A DNA stretch of 64,000 nucleotides from Desulfotomaculum copahuensis (GTDB taxonomy: Bacteria; Bacillota; Desulfotomaculia; Desulfotomaculales; Desulfovirgulaceae): assembly GCF_001655685.1 (NCBI RefSeq), contig NZ_LYVF01000174.1, positions 23,759-87,758 of the forward strand, given 5' to 3'. Below are positions 18,651 through 28,492 of the stretch, piece after piece. The position numbers were made by a program, and so were the translations under genes. The notes beneath the pieces are model-generated. The model did no database searches. It was not told the origin of the DNA and worked only from the letters and a program-made list of their open reading frames with translations. The first letter of the stretch is position 1. Each line of letters opens with the position of its first letter.

Positions 18651-19937
18651 TCAACCGGCCTGTTCCTGAAAGTAGGCCGCTGCCAGCTTGAGGGCGCAGT
18701 CGTCGCCGCAAAGGGTGCACAACTCGCCGGCCCCTTCTTTTTGCAGGTAACAGCGCACCTTGTCCGGATTCAAAGCCAGCCCGGCCTGGGCGGACAGATC
18801 ACCGGCCGCCCGCGCCCGGGCCATTTGCCTGTCCCACTCCTGCGCCCCGGGCACTCCTTTGGCTATGTCCGCCGCGTGTGCGGCGATGCGGGCGGCAAAG
18901 ACCCCCTCCCGCACGTCCTCTTCCGTAGGCAGGCCCAGGTGCTCGGCCGGCGTCACATAGCAGAGGAAGTCCGCCCCGGCGGCGCCGGCCAAAGCGCCAC
19001 CCACCGCGGCGGTAATATGGTCGTAACCGGGAGCCACATCCGTGGCCAGTGTGCCGAGTACAAAATAAGGAGCCTGGCGGCAGAGCTGCTTTTGCAGTAG
19101 AATGGTCGTTTCCACGTGGTGCAGGGGCACATGCCCCGGGCCTTCCACCATCACCTGCACTCCGGCCTCGCGCGCCCGGGCCACCAGCTCCCCGGCCACC
19201 AGCAGGCCCTGCACCTGGGAACCATCCAGGGAATCGGCCGTACAGCCGGGACGGATGGCGTCGCCCAGGCTCAAGGTAACATCATACTCTTTTAGAATGG
19301 CCAGCACCCGGTCGAACTGTTCATAAAGGGGATTCTCCTGCCGGTTATGCAGCATCCAGCCGGTTAAAAACGCGCCGCCCCGGCTGACCACATCGGTCAC
19401 CCGTCCGGTCTTCTGCAGCCGCTCCACCACTTCAAAATTCAACGCGCAGTGAATGGCCATAAAGTCAATGCCGGCGGCAGCCTGCTTTTCGATTGCCGCA
19501 AACATGTCCTCCGGCTCCATTTGCACTATACTGCCCCGCCGGTCGATGGCCTCGATACCTGCCTGATAAATGGGCACGCTGCCCATGGGCACAACGGACT
19601 TTTCCAGGCTCAGCCGGCGCATGCCGTCAATGTCCCCGCCGGTGCTCAAATCCATGATCGCGTCCGCCCCGGCCGCCACAGCCGTTTCAATCTTGCCGGC
19701 CTCCATCACCGGGTCGTCCCGGTCGCTGGAGGTGCCGATCAGGGCGTTCACCTTGGTGCGCAGACCGCGTCCGACGGCGCAGATCCTGATCCCGCGCCGC
19801 AGCCTGTTTTTCGGAATGACAATAGTGCCTTCGGCTATGCCGGCACGGATAAATTCCGGATCCACCCCTTCCGCGGCGGCGGCCTGTTTCATTTCCGGGG
19901 TGATCAGGCCCACTCTGGCTGATAATAACTGGGTCAT
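18651..19937 (-). CDS. bzaB: ThiC paralogue, 5-hydroxybenzimidazole synthase subunit (BzaB-like)
   Basis: A 428-residue member of the ThiC radical SAM family. The C-terminal cluster motif CTLCGDDC (CxxCxxxxC) near residue 407 is characteristic, as are ADAIMDLSTGGDID and VQVMVEGPGHVPLHHVE. ThiC makes the thiamine pyrimidine from AIR; pairs of paralogues (BzaA plus BzaB) instead convert AIR to 5-hydroxybenzimidazole for the cobamide lower ligand. Here two paralogues, a methyltransferase and a B12-riboswitch leader occur together, which favours the Bza role. TAAGGAG precedes the ATG. BzaA/BzaB naming is by order and not firm; a genuine ThiC cannot be excluded for one of the two. Confidence 0.78.
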   Translation of the reverse strand: MTQLLSARVGLITPEMKQAAAAEGVDPEFIRAGIAEGTIVIPKNRLRRGIRICAVGRGLRTKVNALIGTSSDRDDPVMEAGKIETAVAAGADAIMDLSTGGDIDGMRRLSLEKSVVPMGSVPIYQAGIEAIDRRGSIVQMEPEDMFAAIEKQAAAGIDFMAIHCALNFEVVERLQKTGRVTDVVSRGGAFLTGWMLHNRQENPLYEQFDRVLAILKEYDVTLSLGDAIRPGCTADSLDGSQVQGLLVAGELVARAREAGVQVMVEGPGHVPLHHVETTILLQKQLCRQAPYFVLGTLATDVAPGYDHITAAVGGALAGAAGADFLCYVTPAEHLGLPTEEDVREGVFAARIAAHAADIAKGVPGAQEWDRQMARARAAGDLSAQAGLALNPDKVRCYLQKEGAGELCTLCGDDCALKLAAAYFQEQAG

Positions 19938-20086
19938 GACAGTCTCATCTCCTTATGTTTTTCAGCAGACTTTTTTACCGCCGTTCCGGCGTAAGCAATC
20001 CGCTCATTCGCTTCGCCGGATACCCGTCGTTTGAAAGCGCTGTCAACGTCCAACTGCGCAACTGCTTCATGGTAAACTTTGCGCAA
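19934..20086 (-). CDS. Possible 50-residue ORF overlapping the bzaB start
   Basis: An open frame from TTG 20086 reads LRKVYHEAVAQLDVDSAFKR and continues as a charged, helical-looking sequence to a TGA that overlaps the bzaB start codon (ATGA). The overlap suggests translational coupling, but there is no clear ribosome site and no family is recognised. It might be a decayed tail of an older gene. Confidence 0.25.
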   Translation of the reverse strand: MRKVYHEAVAQLDVDSAFKRRVSGEANERIAYAGTAVKKSAEKHKEMRLS

Positions 20087-20183
20087 TTATTTGATAATCC
20101 GGCCCTGGTTGAAGGTAAAGTCTCCGGTTATACCGGTTTCAGTCCGGATGGCTGAAAAGAATGGTTGATTACACCGGCCGTGC

Positions 20184-21482
20184 CTAGCAGACCCCCTGTT
20201 CACGCCCCAGGTAACGGCCCACCACCTGCATGGCGCAATATTTGCCGCACATGGCACAGGCCTCCCCCGAGTCCCGGCTGCGCTCCCGGCGCAGGGCGGC
20301 CGCCCGGGCCGGATCCAGGGCAAGTGCGATCTGTTTCTCCCAATCCAACGCCTTGCGCGCCCGGGACATTTCCAGATCCCATTGCCGTGCCCGGGGTTCG
20401 CGCGCCAGGTCGGCGGCGTGGGCGGCAATGCGCGCCGCCACCACTCCTTCCCGCACCTGTTCCGCACCGGGCAATCCCAGGTGCTCGGCGGCAGTGACAT
20501 AGCACAGGAAATCGGCCCCCGCCCGGGCGCTCAAGGCCCCGCCAATGGCGGCGCTGATGTGGTCGTAGCCGGGGGCTACATCTGTAACCAGCGGACCGAA
20601 GACAAAATAGGGCGCCCCCTGGCAAAGCTCCTTTTCCAGCACCACTGTGGCCTGCAAATGCCCCAGGGGCACATGACCCGGTCCCTTGACCATCACCTGC
20701 ACCCCCGCTTTGCGCGCCCGCGCCACCAATTCGCCCAGTACGACCATTTCCTGCACCTGTGCGGCGTCCAGCGAATCGGCCAGGCAGCCCGGGCGCCAGC
20801 CGTCGGCCAGACTCAGGGTGACGTCATGGCGACGGCAGATCTCCAGCAGGCGATCGAACTGCTCATACAGGGGATTCTCCCGCCGGTTGTAAAGCATCCA
20901 TCCGATCAGGTGACTGCCGCCGTGACTGACCAGGTAATCGGTGCGCCCGTGCTTTTTGGCCGCCCGGATGGTCTGCATGGTGGTGGCGGCATGCACGGCC
21001 AGGAAATCCACCCCGTCGGCGGCCTGTTTTTCGATTACCTCGAACATTTCATCCACTTTCATTTTCACCGCCGCGCCGTACTTGCTGACAGCTTCGGTCA
21101 ACGCCTGGTAAACGGGCAGGGTGCCCACCGGAACGGTGGCAGCCGCCAGCACGGCCCGCCGGGCGCCGTCCATATCCCCGCAGATGCTTAAATCCATCAG
21201 GGCATCGGTCCCGGCATCCAGCGCAGCCTGCACTTTGGCCAACTCTTCTTCGATGCCCGCTCCCTGTCCGGCCAGGCCGACGCTGGCGCTGACCTTCACC
21301 CGCAGTCCGGCGCCGATGCCCACCGGATCCAGGTTTTCCCGCCGCCGGTTGCGGGGGATGACAATGCTCCCCTGCACCACTCCCCGGCGCACCACTTCCG
21401 CGTCCACCCCTTCCTTTTCCGCCACCCGGCGCATCTCCGGCGTAATCTCACCCGCCAGGGCCCTGTCCAGTTGTGTGCACAT
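20184..21482 (-). CDS. bzaA: ThiC paralogue, 5-hydroxybenzimidazole synthase subunit (BzaA-like)
   Basis: A 432-residue ThiC-family radical SAM protein, first gene after the cobalamin riboswitch. The cluster motif is CAMCGKYC near residue 413, with family stretches DALMDLSICGDMDG and VQVMVKGPGHVPLGHLQ (Lys where the other copy has Glu). ATG 21482 is preceded by GGAGGTG; the longer frame to 21572 would start inside the terminator stem and is rejected. Riboswitch control by B12, not by thiamine pyrophosphate, argues for a role in benzimidazole formation (BzaA) over thiamine synthesis. It presumably acts with the second paralogue to convert AIR to 5-hydroxybenzimidazole. Confidence 0.8.
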   Translation of the reverse strand: MCTQLDRALAGEITPEMRRVAEKEGVDAEVVRRGVVQGSIVIPRNRRRENLDPVGIGAGLRVKVSASVGLAGQGAGIEEELAKVQAALDAGTDALMDLSICGDMDGARRAVLAAATVPVGTLPVYQALTEAVSKYGAAVKMKVDEMFEVIEKQAADGVDFLAVHAATTMQTIRAAKKHGRTDYLVSHGGSHLIGWMLYNRRENPLYEQFDRLLEICRRHDVTLSLADGWRPGCLADSLDAAQVQEMVVLGELVARARKAGVQVMVKGPGHVPLGHLQATVVLEKELCQGAPYFVFGPLVTDVAPGYDHISAAIGGALSARAGADFLCYVTAAEHLGLPGAEQVREGVVAARIAAHAADLAREPRARQWDLEMSRARKALDWEKQIALALDPARAAALRRERSRDSGEACAMCGKYCAMQVVGRYLGREQGVC

Positions 21483-21511
21483 GTTTAAAGCACCTCCATG
21501 TAGATAAAATA

Positions 21512-21553
21512 AAAAGTCCCCGGCCATAAATAAATTTATGGCCGGGGACTTTA
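21512..21553 (-). terminator. Riboswitch expression-platform terminator
   Basis: A stem of at least 17 bp (AAGTCCCCGGCCATAAA with its complement, TAAA loop) followed on the minus strand by TTTTTATTTTAT. It lies between the B12 riboswitch and the bzaA ribosome site, the usual arrangement for ligand-induced termination. Confidence 0.9.
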
Positions 21554-21594
21554 CCATCATCCCCGTAAACACCCGCCTTTACCCGCGAAGGCGG

Positions 21595-21827
21595 CAAGCA
21601 CACCGGGCAGGCAGGTCTCCTGGCTGACGGATCATCGCCCTGTGCCCGGCCTTCCCGGGTACAGCACCCAGTGACCGGGACCGGCTCCCCGAATACAGTG
21701 GCGGGACCGCGCCGTTTGGGGAAATCAGATTTCCCGTACGGACTTCCCTATTCTCCCCTTCTTTAAGGGGCACCTGTCCGGCTATATGCGTTTCAAGCAC
21801 TTCCTCCGGCCTTGCCGGTGAAGCGTT
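21595..21827 (-). promoter_or_regulatory. Cobalamin riboswitch
   Basis: Read on the minus strand, the RNA has the hallmark segments of the cobalamin class in order: ACAGGTGCC, AATAGGGAAGTC, GCGGTCCCGCCACTGTA and the B12 box GTCAGCCAGGAGACCTGCC (complement at 21610-21628). It follows a promoter and precedes a terminator, so high cobalamin should shut off the downstream operon by premature termination. Boundaries are approximate. Confidence 0.95.
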
Positions 21828-21833
21828 TGTTAT

Positions 21834-21862
21834 AAACTATCATAGTCTTTAAATTCTGTCAA
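21834..21862 (-). promoter_or_regulatory. Sigma-A promoter of the bza operon
   Basis: On the minus strand TTGACA, a 17-base spacer and TAGTTT. The predicted transcript start (about 21827) is just ahead of the riboswitch. Confidence 0.75.
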
Positions 21863-22113
21863 TAGCAGGCCGGAAAAATATACTCATCCTCTGGACGAAC
21901 AAAACAAAAAGTGGTAAGTTAATAAACAAGACTATTTTACCAGTACCTGCAACCTTTACCCCCATATTGCCAATACTTGCGGCCCACGCTGCACCAATCC
22001 GTCATTTTACCCGGACCGCCTGGTCCGGAGCAAAAAGAGCGCGCACCCGGAAAGCTGCCGCCAGTCTGCCCCGGCGGCGAAACACCCGGCCGGTAAAAAA
22101 GGAGTGAACACTG

Positions 22114-23253
22114 ATGGCTTCTTTGCGAAATACCCTTTTTGCCGGCGGCGGCCTGGCCCTGGGCCTCCTTTCAGCCGCCGCGGTAACGGCGGTTGGCGCC
22201 GCCGGGGGCTGGACGGCGCCCGCTCTGATAGCCGGAGCGGCCGTTGGCACCATTCTGGCCACAGGTGCTTTTTACCTGTTCACCGCCCCCCTGCGCCGCG
22301 ATCTGAACTGCATTATGAACGCCACCAACAGCTATATCAAAGGGGAGCTGATTACCGGCATCAAAACCGGCGGCCACGGCGAAGCAGCCTGGATCAAGAC
22401 CAATCTGGCGGAAATGGAAGCCAGCATTTGTGCTTATCTGGACCATGTATCCCGCCATTCGGACGTGCTCATCTCCGCCGGCGGCCAGATTATCAGCGGC
22501 GTGGATCAAGTCAGCGCCGGCAGTCAAAACCAGGCGGTCAAAATTCAGGAATTGCTTCAGTCCACCCAGCAACTGGCTGCAAGCGCCGGCCATTCGTCCG
22601 GCCTGGCCGTTCAGGCCGAGCAACTGGCTGATCAAACCGAACAGGCGGCGGCGCTGGGCAGCCGGGTGCTCGATCAGGTGGCGGAGGGCATGGATTCCAT
22701 GCTCCAGGCCATAACCGGACTGAATAAAAATACGGGGGAAATAAATGAGATCATGCGCGCTATCGCCAATATCGCCGATGAAACCAACCTGCTGGCCTTA
22801 AACGCGGCCGTGGAAGCCTCCCGGGCCGGCAACCGGGGGCTGGGTTTCGCCGTGGTCGCCGAGGAGGTGCGGCGGCTGGCCGGGAGGTCGGCCCGGGCGG
22901 CCGGAGAAATCAGTCAGTTGATTGCTTCAATCGAAAAAGAAAGCACCGGCACTATGCAGGCCGTCAAACAGGGCCTGGAAACCGGCCGGCAGGTGGAAAC
23001 AGCCTTTAGTTCCATTGACGGGCATATCAGGGAAATGGTGACCTCTATCGGCTCCCTGGCCGCCGAACTGCACCATCAGTCTGAATCGGTGGACAGCATT
23101 CTCAGTTCGGTGGAAGGGCTGGCCGCCGCGGCCCAACAGGTTTCCGCCGCCGCCCAGGAAGCGGCTGCCGCCGTGCACCAGGTTTCCGCACTGGGAGAAA
23201 CCTTCAACAAAATTTTGGGCATATTCCATTTTGCAGAAGGAGGAAAAAAATAG
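22114..23253 (+). CDS. Methyl-accepting chemotaxis protein without external sensor domain
   Basis: A 379-residue MCP-type signal transducer. Two close hydrophobic segments (about residues 8-28 and 33-55) anchor it without a periplasmic domain. The rest is a coiled coil with the conserved hairpin tip ([40 protein letters not shown], read from about residue 222) that contacts CheA/CheW. AAGGAG precedes ATG 22114. A second similar gene follows after one base. With no ligand domain it may sense via its membrane part or another protein, and may serve a non-motility Che pathway. No che genes are in the window. Confidence 0.88.
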   Translation: MASLRNTLFAGGGLALGLLSAAAVTAVGAAGGWTAPALIAGAAVGTILATGAFYLFTAPLRRDLNCIMNATNSYIKGELITGIKTGGHGEAAWIKTNLAEMEASICAYLDHVSRHSDVLISAGGQIISGVDQVSAGSQNQAVKIQELLQSTQQLAASAGHSSGLAVQAEQLADQTEQAAALGSRVLDQVAEGMDSMLQAITGLNKNTGEINEIMRAIANIADETNLLALNAAVEASRAGNRGLGFAVVAEEVRRLAGRSARAAGEISQLIASIEKESTGTMQAVKQGLETGRQVETAFSSIDGHIREMVTSIGSLAAELHHQSESVDSILSSVEGLAAAAQQVSAAAQEAAAAVHQVSALGETFNKILGIFHFAEGGKK

Positions 23254-23254
23254 C

Positions 23255-24373
23255 ATGTTTCCCCGCATGTACACGGTCTGCTTAATCATGGCCGCCATTG
23301 GCTCCGCCGTCATGGCCGCCTGCCTGTGGGGCGGCTACCATCCGGCGCGTCTGGCCGCCGGAATACTGCTCAATATGCTTATCCCGGCCGGCGGCCTGTG
23401 GTGGGCGGCCGGCAAGCCCCTGGCCGGGCTGAAGGAAGCGGCTGAAGCCAGCCGGTCCATCGCGCGGGGGGATCTGCGCCTGCGGGAATTCCGCTACCGG
23501 GACCGCGACGACGTGGCCCGTTTGCTGGCCAACCTGGGCAAGATGCTCAAGGGCTACAACAAGCATATTTCCCGGATTCACTTTAACATCCGGTCGCTGG
23601 AGGACGGCGCCGGGCAGATTGGTTCGGGTATGGAACAGGTCAGCGCGGGCAGCCGGGACCAGGCCGCCCGGTTGAACACCATCCTGGAACACATCCGGAA
23701 ACTGGCCACCTCGGCAGCCCGGGTATCGGAGGAAGCGGCAAAGGCTTTTTCCGTGGCCGGCGAGGCCCGGCAGATCGCCGACCGGGGCACCCGGACGGTG
23801 GAAACCTTCGCCGCTGATATCACGGGTATGCGCCGCAGCATGGAGCGGTTGCGTGAAAAATCGGCGGCCATCGGCCAGTTTGTACAGTTGATTGAAGATA
23901 TTGCCGGCCAAACCAACCTGCTGGCCTTGAACGCATCGATCGAGGCGGCCCGGTCCGGCGAACACGGCCGCGGCTTCGCCGTGGTGGCCGGTGAAATCCG
24001 CAAGCTGGCTGAAACTTCGGCCCAGTCCAGCCGGCAAATTACCGACCTGGTCTTTGCCATGGAAAAGGACACCGCCGGCGCCATGCAGGCGGTGGGTAGC
24101 GGCGCCGTGCTGACCCAACAGGCGCGGGAAGCCTTTCAAAGTATTTTGCAGATGACCGCCCGGTGTCTGGAGGTTATCCGCCAAATCCGGGAACGGGCGG
24201 AAGAACAGGCCGCCTTCACCGATCAGATGGTGGGCGGCAGCGAAGCCATCGTCGCCACCACCGGACAGGCGGCGGCCGGCGCCGGGGAAAGCGCCGCCCA
24301 CGTCCGGGAACTGGCCCGGGTGGCGCAGCAGTTTAAAAACATTGAAAATGTTTATCAGTCCTGGGCGGGTTGA
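23255..24373 (+). CDS. Second methyl-accepting chemotaxis-type protein
   Basis: A 372-residue paralogue of the preceding gene. Two N-terminal membrane helices enclose a very short loop, then a HAMP-like stretch ([12 protein letters not shown]) and the signalling coiled coil with tip sequence [23 protein letters not shown] 23255 is preceded by AAGGAGG located in the end of the upstream gene, so the two are translationally coupled. It has no recognisable sensor domain. The last 19 bases overlap the 3' end of the convergent radical SAM gene. Confidence 0.85.
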   Translation: MFPRMYTVCLIMAAIGSAVMAACLWGGYHPARLAAGILLNMLIPAGGLWWAAGKPLAGLKEAAEASRSIARGDLRLREFRYRDRDDVARLLANLGKMLKGYNKHISRIHFNIRSLEDGAGQIGSGMEQVSAGSRDQAARLNTILEHIRKLATSAARVSEEAAKAFSVAGEARQIADRGTRTVETFAADITGMRRSMERLREKSAAIGQFVQLIEDIAGQTNLLALNASIEAARSGEHGRGFAVVAGEIRKLAETSAQSSRQITDLVFAMEKDTAGAMQAVGSGAVLTQQAREAFQSILQMTARCLEVIRQIRERAEEQAAFTDQMVGGSEAIVATTGQAAAGAGESAAHVRELARVAQQFKNIENVYQSWAG

Positions 24374-25398
24374 GCGGAAACATTCCGCACCGGTAAAATC
24401 TCCCGCCCGCATTGACGGCAGCGGTTTTTATCCAGGCCGGCGGCATCCACTGCATAGCCGGTGCGCCGGATTACCAGATAGCCGCACTGCGGGCATACAG
24501 TGTCGTCCCGCGCCAGTTCCGGAGCGTTGCCGATGTACACGTAGGCCAGCTTCTCCCGGGCAACCCGCCAGGCATTTTCCAGGGTTTCCAGCGGCGTGGG
24601 CGGCAGGTCGAACTTGTAACCAGGGAAATAACGGGAAAAATGCAGTGGTATTTCCGGGTTCAGTTCGGCCACCCAGTCCACCAGGCGGCGGGTGTCCTCC
24701 GGGTTGTCGTTCAAGCCGGGTACCAAAAGGGTGGTCAATTCCACATGACAGTAAGCCTGTGCTATCTCCACCGTGCGCAGCACCGGCTCCAGCCGGCCCG
24801 CGCAGGCGGAGCGGTAGTATTCTTCGGTAAAACCTTTGACGTCGATATTCATCGCGTCAATATATGGCAGCAGTTGTTTTAACGGTTCCTCATTGACATA
24901 GCCGTTGGTCACCAGCACATTTTTCAGTCCGGCGTCCCGCGCCAGGCGGGCGGTATCGTAAACAAACTCGTACCACATGAACGGCTCGGAATAGGTGTAG
25001 GCCAAACCGGTCACCGGCCGTCCCGGCGCTGCCCGGTCCGCTTCCCGTTCAGCGGCGGCCACCACCCCCGCCGGCTCAATATGTCTGGTGCGGGCATTGG
25101 CCTGGGAAATCTGCCAGTTCTGGCAGAAGCCGCAGCGCAGGTTGCATCCCACCGTGCCCAGGGACAAAATGAGCGACCCGGGGAAAAAATGATACAGGGG
25201 CTTCTTTTCAACCGGATCGATGGCCAGAGAAGACACTTCCCCGTAATTCGTGGTATAAAGAACGCCTTTTTCGTTGCGCCGCACCCGGCAAAAGCCGGTC
25301 CGCCCCTCACTGATCCGACACAGCTTGGGACACAGCCGGCATAAAGTTTTGTCCTCCGCCGCCTTTTCATAAAAAAACGCCTCGTGCACCGCCGCCAC
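24355..25398 (-). CDS. amrS: AmmeMemoRadiSam system radical SAM enzyme
   Basis: A 347-residue radical SAM protein with cluster motif [12 protein letters not shown] (CxxxCxxC) near residue 80, an N-terminal CxxCxxxC region ([18 protein letters not shown]) and a C-terminal zinc-ribbon-like pair (CPQCG, CRQCG). This is the PflA-like member of the AmmeMemoRadiSam set, found beside MEMO- and AMMECR1-domain proteins as here. The biochemical function of the set is not established. GTG 25398 follows a GGGGGG stretch; GTG 25389 is an alternative. The AmrB-AmrA gene is 194 bases upstream on the same strand. Confidence 0.88.
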   Translation of the reverse strand: MAAVHEAFFYEKAAEDKTLCRLCPKLCRISEGRTGFCRVRRNEKGVLYTTNYGEVSSLAIDPVEKKPLYHFFPGSLILSLGTVGCNLRCGFCQNWQISQANARTRHIEPAGVVAAAEREADRAAPGRPVTGLAYTYSEPFMWYEFVYDTARLARDAGLKNVLVTNGYVNEEPLKQLLPYIDAMNIDVKGFTEEYYRSACAGRLEPVLRTVEIAQAYCHVELTTLLVPGLNDNPEDTRRLVDWVAELNPEIPLHFSRYFPGYKFDLPPTPLETLENAWRVAREKLAYVYIGNAPELARDDTVCPQCGYLVIRRTGYAVDAAGLDKNRCRQCGREILPVRNVSAQPAQD

Positions 25399-25592
25399 CC
25401 CCCTGACACTGCATTGTTAAAATTGACTACTTTGTCATGCTGCTCCCCGTTTGCCTGCAGTTAAACGGCAATAGCGTACAGGCAGACACGCCCGGGCAAC
25501 AGGCCTGTGTTTATTCAACATTGGCGGAAACTGACGCCCTCTTCCTTCAAATGCCCCGAACCGCTGTATCACGCACTGGTTCCGCGCCTTTT

Positions 25593-26996
25593 TCAATGAT
25601 ACCTTTTCACCTCAAAACGCTGCAGTTCCACCGGTTCGCGCGGGCCGATGCCGGCCTTCTGCCGGGCGATGGCTACCTGCTGCGCCACGTCGTCAACGCC
25701 TTCCAGGTCGGGCAGCAGCAGGCCGGACCGGTGACCGGCGCGCACAATCACTCCATACTTTTTCGGATCCAGCTGTTCCGGACCGCTCACCGGTTCCGGC
25801 TCCTGCAAAACATCCACCGAAATTTCCAGCTCGGGCAACTCATCCTCCGTCACCGGATAGAAACGGGGGTCATGGATGGCGGCACTGACGGCGTTGGCGA
25901 CCACCTCATCCACTACCCGCCGTTGCTGGGGGCTGATCGTGCCGATGCAGCCGCGCAGTTGACCGTGTTTATGCAATGAAACAAATGCCCCGGCCGGACG
26001 GGTGAACTCCGGCGGAATTTCCTCCTCCGGAATGGACAACCGGTTCCCGGTAAAGTAAGCGGTCAGCGATTTGCGGGCTACCTGGACCAGAAAGCTCCCG
26101 CCGGACAACCGCTGTTTTTCCAACCGGCCCTGCCCGGCGGACAGCCTGTCCAGCAATCGCCGGCGCGAATCCGTGGCGCCGGGATTGAACACGGCCACCA
26201 TGTATCCCACCCCGAAAGGCCCTTCGTAGGAAAGCACTTCCCCCTGCACACTCAGGCCGTCCAGCGCGCCTAGGGCCATGATCAGCGAGCGCAGGCCGCA
26301 TTCCCCGGCGCGTTCGGCCAAATCCGCATTGATGTCCAGGATTCCCGCCGCGTCCGCCCGGCCCACCAGATCCACCACCTGCCGGTCGAACTCCCGCCCC
26401 TGCGGCTCATAACCGGCCGGAGCGCCGGGAATCAGACGGTGGGAAAGATCGCCGCTGGCGATCAGCGCCACTTTCCGCCCCGCGCGGTCCACCGCCCGGG
26501 CCAGGGCCGTGCCGAAGGTATACAGGCGCGGCCGTGGCAGCAGGGACATGCCTATAGAAACCAGGGGCAGCCGCACCCCGGCTTCCCGCAGGAAATACAA
26601 AGGCACCATTACTCCGTGGTCGAGATCCAGATCCACCCCGTAACGTCCGGCCTTCTTGTCGTCCAGCAGCAGTGCGGTGATGCCCGCTTCCCCGGCCGCG
26701 CGCACAATCTCACCGGCCAAATGCAAATCATTTTCCAGATCGAACTTCACACCGGGCGCCCCAAATTGACCCAGATCACCTTTTAGCCGCGGGCTGCCGT
26801 TGACAGCCACGCCGTCCCGGAAGACCGGCCCGTGGGGCGAAATGACGACCAGCGTTTGGGCGCCGCTGTCCTTGAGCCGGCGCCCAAACTCCAGCATGGC
26901 CCGCCGGGAGTCCGCCACTTTATCCGCTTCACCCCGCCCCACCTCCGGCACCATGATCGGCGGGTGTGGACAGACGCCGCAAAACACCAGTGGCAT
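25593..26996 (-). CDS. AmmeMemoRadiSam MEMO/AMMECR1 fusion protein
   Basis: A 467-residue fusion. Residues about 1-265 form a MEMO (AmrB) domain related to extradiol dioxygenases, with [24 protein letters not shown] and [12 protein letters not shown] supplying likely metal histidines. Residues about 290-467 form an AMMECR1 (AmrA) domain with the family signature [10 protein letters not shown] and [22 protein letters not shown] 26996 has AAGGAGTG upstream; the frame to 27170 adds an unrelated hydrophobic stretch and is rejected. Its partner is the radical SAM gene downstream. Fusion of the two domains is known in the family; the activity is unknown. Confidence 0.88.
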   Translation of the reverse strand: MPLVFCGVCPHPPIMVPEVGRGEADKVADSRRAMLEFGRRLKDSGAQTLVVISPHGPVFRDGVAVNGSPRLKGDLGQFGAPGVKFDLENDLHLAGEIVRAAGEAGITALLLDDKKAGRYGVDLDLDHGVMVPLYFLREAGVRLPLVSIGMSLLPRPRLYTFGTALARAVDRAGRKVALIASGDLSHRLIPGAPAGYEPQGREFDRQVVDLVGRADAAGILDINADLAERAGECGLRSLIMALGALDGLSVQGEVLSYEGPFGVGYMVAVFNPGATDSRRRLLDRLSAGQGRLEKQRLSGGSFLVQVARKSLTAYFTGNRLSIPEEEIPPEFTRPAGAFVSLHKHGQLRGCIGTISPQQRRVVDEVVANAVSAAIHDPRFYPVTEDELPELEISVDVLQEPEPVSGPEQLDPKKYGVIVRAGHRSGLLLPDLEGVDDVAQQVAIARQKAGIGPREPVELQRFEVKRYH

Positions 26997-27298
26997 AAAA
27001 TCACTCCTTAATTTCTGAAAAGATATGCATATCCAGGTACACATCAAAGTTCCCGGCAATAGCATATACAACAGCAGCAGATAATACGCAATCTGTAATC
27101 CATCCACCAATACGCCGCCGTACAGGCGCCGGCAGGCGAATATCTTTTGACTGCCGGCGCAACTGACCACAAGATGAATGTTTCTTCACAGCTGGTAATT
27201 TTCCTTCTCAGGGCTGGTGCGTAGCATAAATATATGCTGTTTCGAAAAAGTTTGCATGCCGCGGGATAACGCGTCAGCAATCCGGGCGACTCAAATGC
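26997..27298. other. Intergenic region upstream of the AmmeMemoRadiSam fusion gene
   Basis: About 300 AT-richer bases between the fusion gene and the LysE terminator. A minus-strand frame is open but shows no recognisable protein. No RNA or repeat is recognised. Confidence 0.45.
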
Positions 27299-27333
27299 AA
27301 AAACCTCCGGCGGGTTGAACCGGAGGTTTTTAC
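27299..27333 (-). terminator. Intrinsic terminator of the LysE-type gene
   Basis: AAACCTCCGG pairs with CCGGAGGTTT with T runs on both strands, so it can work in either direction. It lies 3 bases past the LysE-type stop. Confidence 0.85.
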
Positions 27334-27335
27334 AT

Positions 27336-28328
27336 TTAGATCAATTTGAACGTCCGCAGGCCCCAGTAAACAAAATAACCGCCCAGGCCAAGCAAAAAAA
27401 CGCCGCAGACCACAAGCATCCCCCGGTAGGGGCGATCACTCAAAAACCGGCGTCCGCCGGCCACCGCCGCCGCCACCAGGCAGTACCAGGCCAGGTCGGA
27501 CAGAATGTGACCGCTGAAAAAGCTGACCAGGCCGATCGTCCCCTGGCGCAGGGAAAGAGTGATATAGCCCAGCCCGACGGTAGCCCACCACAGGCTCCAG
27601 TAAGGGTTGGACATGCTGAGCAGCAGGCCGGACAGCACCGGGTGCAGGCCATGCCGCCGGACACTGGCCGGTCCGGGAACACCAGTCGCCATGACCGCTG
27701 CAACACCACCGCCCCCGTATACCCCGGCCGGGACAGCTTCCGTATCTGCTGCCATACCGCCGGTAGACGCACCATCCGGTCCGGTCCCCCCGGGTGGAAC
27801 GGCGGCCCCGCTCGTTGCCATACCGCTGACAGGGGGCCTACCGCTCCCGTACAACCTGGCGGCCGGAACAACTTCCGCCTCTGTTGCCGTGCCGCCGGCA
27901 GGCGGTCCGCCATCCCGTGCAGCGGCCACCGGAACGGTCCCGGTACCGCCGGCCAAATTACCGGATAATGGTTCATCCACCTCTTCCGGCAATGTCATTG
28001 ACCGCCCACCGGACATATTTTCCGCCAGGCTGACCCGGCCGGCAAGGGCGTCCCGGGCCATCCCCCAGCCCATGTAGAGCAGAAACAAACCGCCCACCAC
28101 GGCAATGACCGGCGCTACCGCCGGCGCGGTAAGCAGCGCCGCCAGACCAAGAGCCAGGGCGACCACTAGGGCGCCTTCCAAAATGCCGTGTCCCAGGACG
28201 AGCAACGGGCCGGCTATAAACCCCCGCCGGGCGCTTTCCGTAATGGCCGCCGTCAACAAAGGCCCCGGCATCATGGCCCCGGAAAACCCGACCACAAAGG
28301 CTGTCGAAAAAATAACCGCCAGTTCCAA
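27336..28328 (-). CDS. LysE-family exporter with a large low-complexity loop
   Basis: A membrane protein of the LysE/RhtB exporter superfamily. The N-terminal three helices carry the family signature FVVGFSGAMMPGPLLTAAI and GHGILEGALVVAL; the C-terminal helices resume at HPVLSGLLLSMSNPYWSLWWATVG. Between them lie about 120 residues of Gly/Ala/Pro/Thr-rich sequence (roughly 27655-28030) in place of the usual short hydrophilic loop. The chosen start is TTG 28328 behind GGGGGG; a TTG at 28370 lacks a ribosome site. The substrate is unknown: the family exports amino acids and related small molecules. Confidence 0.78.
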   Translation of the reverse strand: MELAVIFSTAFVVGFSGAMMPGPLLTAAITESARRGFIAGPLLVLGHGILEGALVVALALGLAALLTAPAVAPVIAVVGGLFLLYMGWGMARDALAGRVSLAENMSGGRSMTLPEEVDEPLSGNLAGGTGTVPVAAARDGGPPAGGTATEAEVVPAARLYGSGRPPVSGMATSGAAVPPGGTGPDGASTGGMAADTEAVPAGVYGGGGVAAVMATGVPGPASVRRHGLHPVLSGLLLSMSNPYWSLWWATVGLGYITLSLRQGTIGLVSFFSGHILSDLAWYCLVAAAVAGGRRFLSDRPYRGMLVVCGVFLLGLGGYFVYWGLRTFKLI

Positions 28329-28492
28329 GCCAATCCCCCCGGGGCAATAATTATTCAGCCATTCAGCCAACTTTTAGTACATTGTATCACCGAAAATTGG
28401 ATCACTCAAGCACAAAGCATGGCAACCCGGCCGGACAAAAAAGCCACCGTCAGGTGGCTGTAACAGTGTTCCCCTTGTACCATCCGGCGAGC

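Noticed and set aside
18651..21482. Thiamine (TPP) riboswitch upstream of the ThiC paralogues
   Set aside because: No TPP elements found; the leader has the cobalamin B12 box and core instead.
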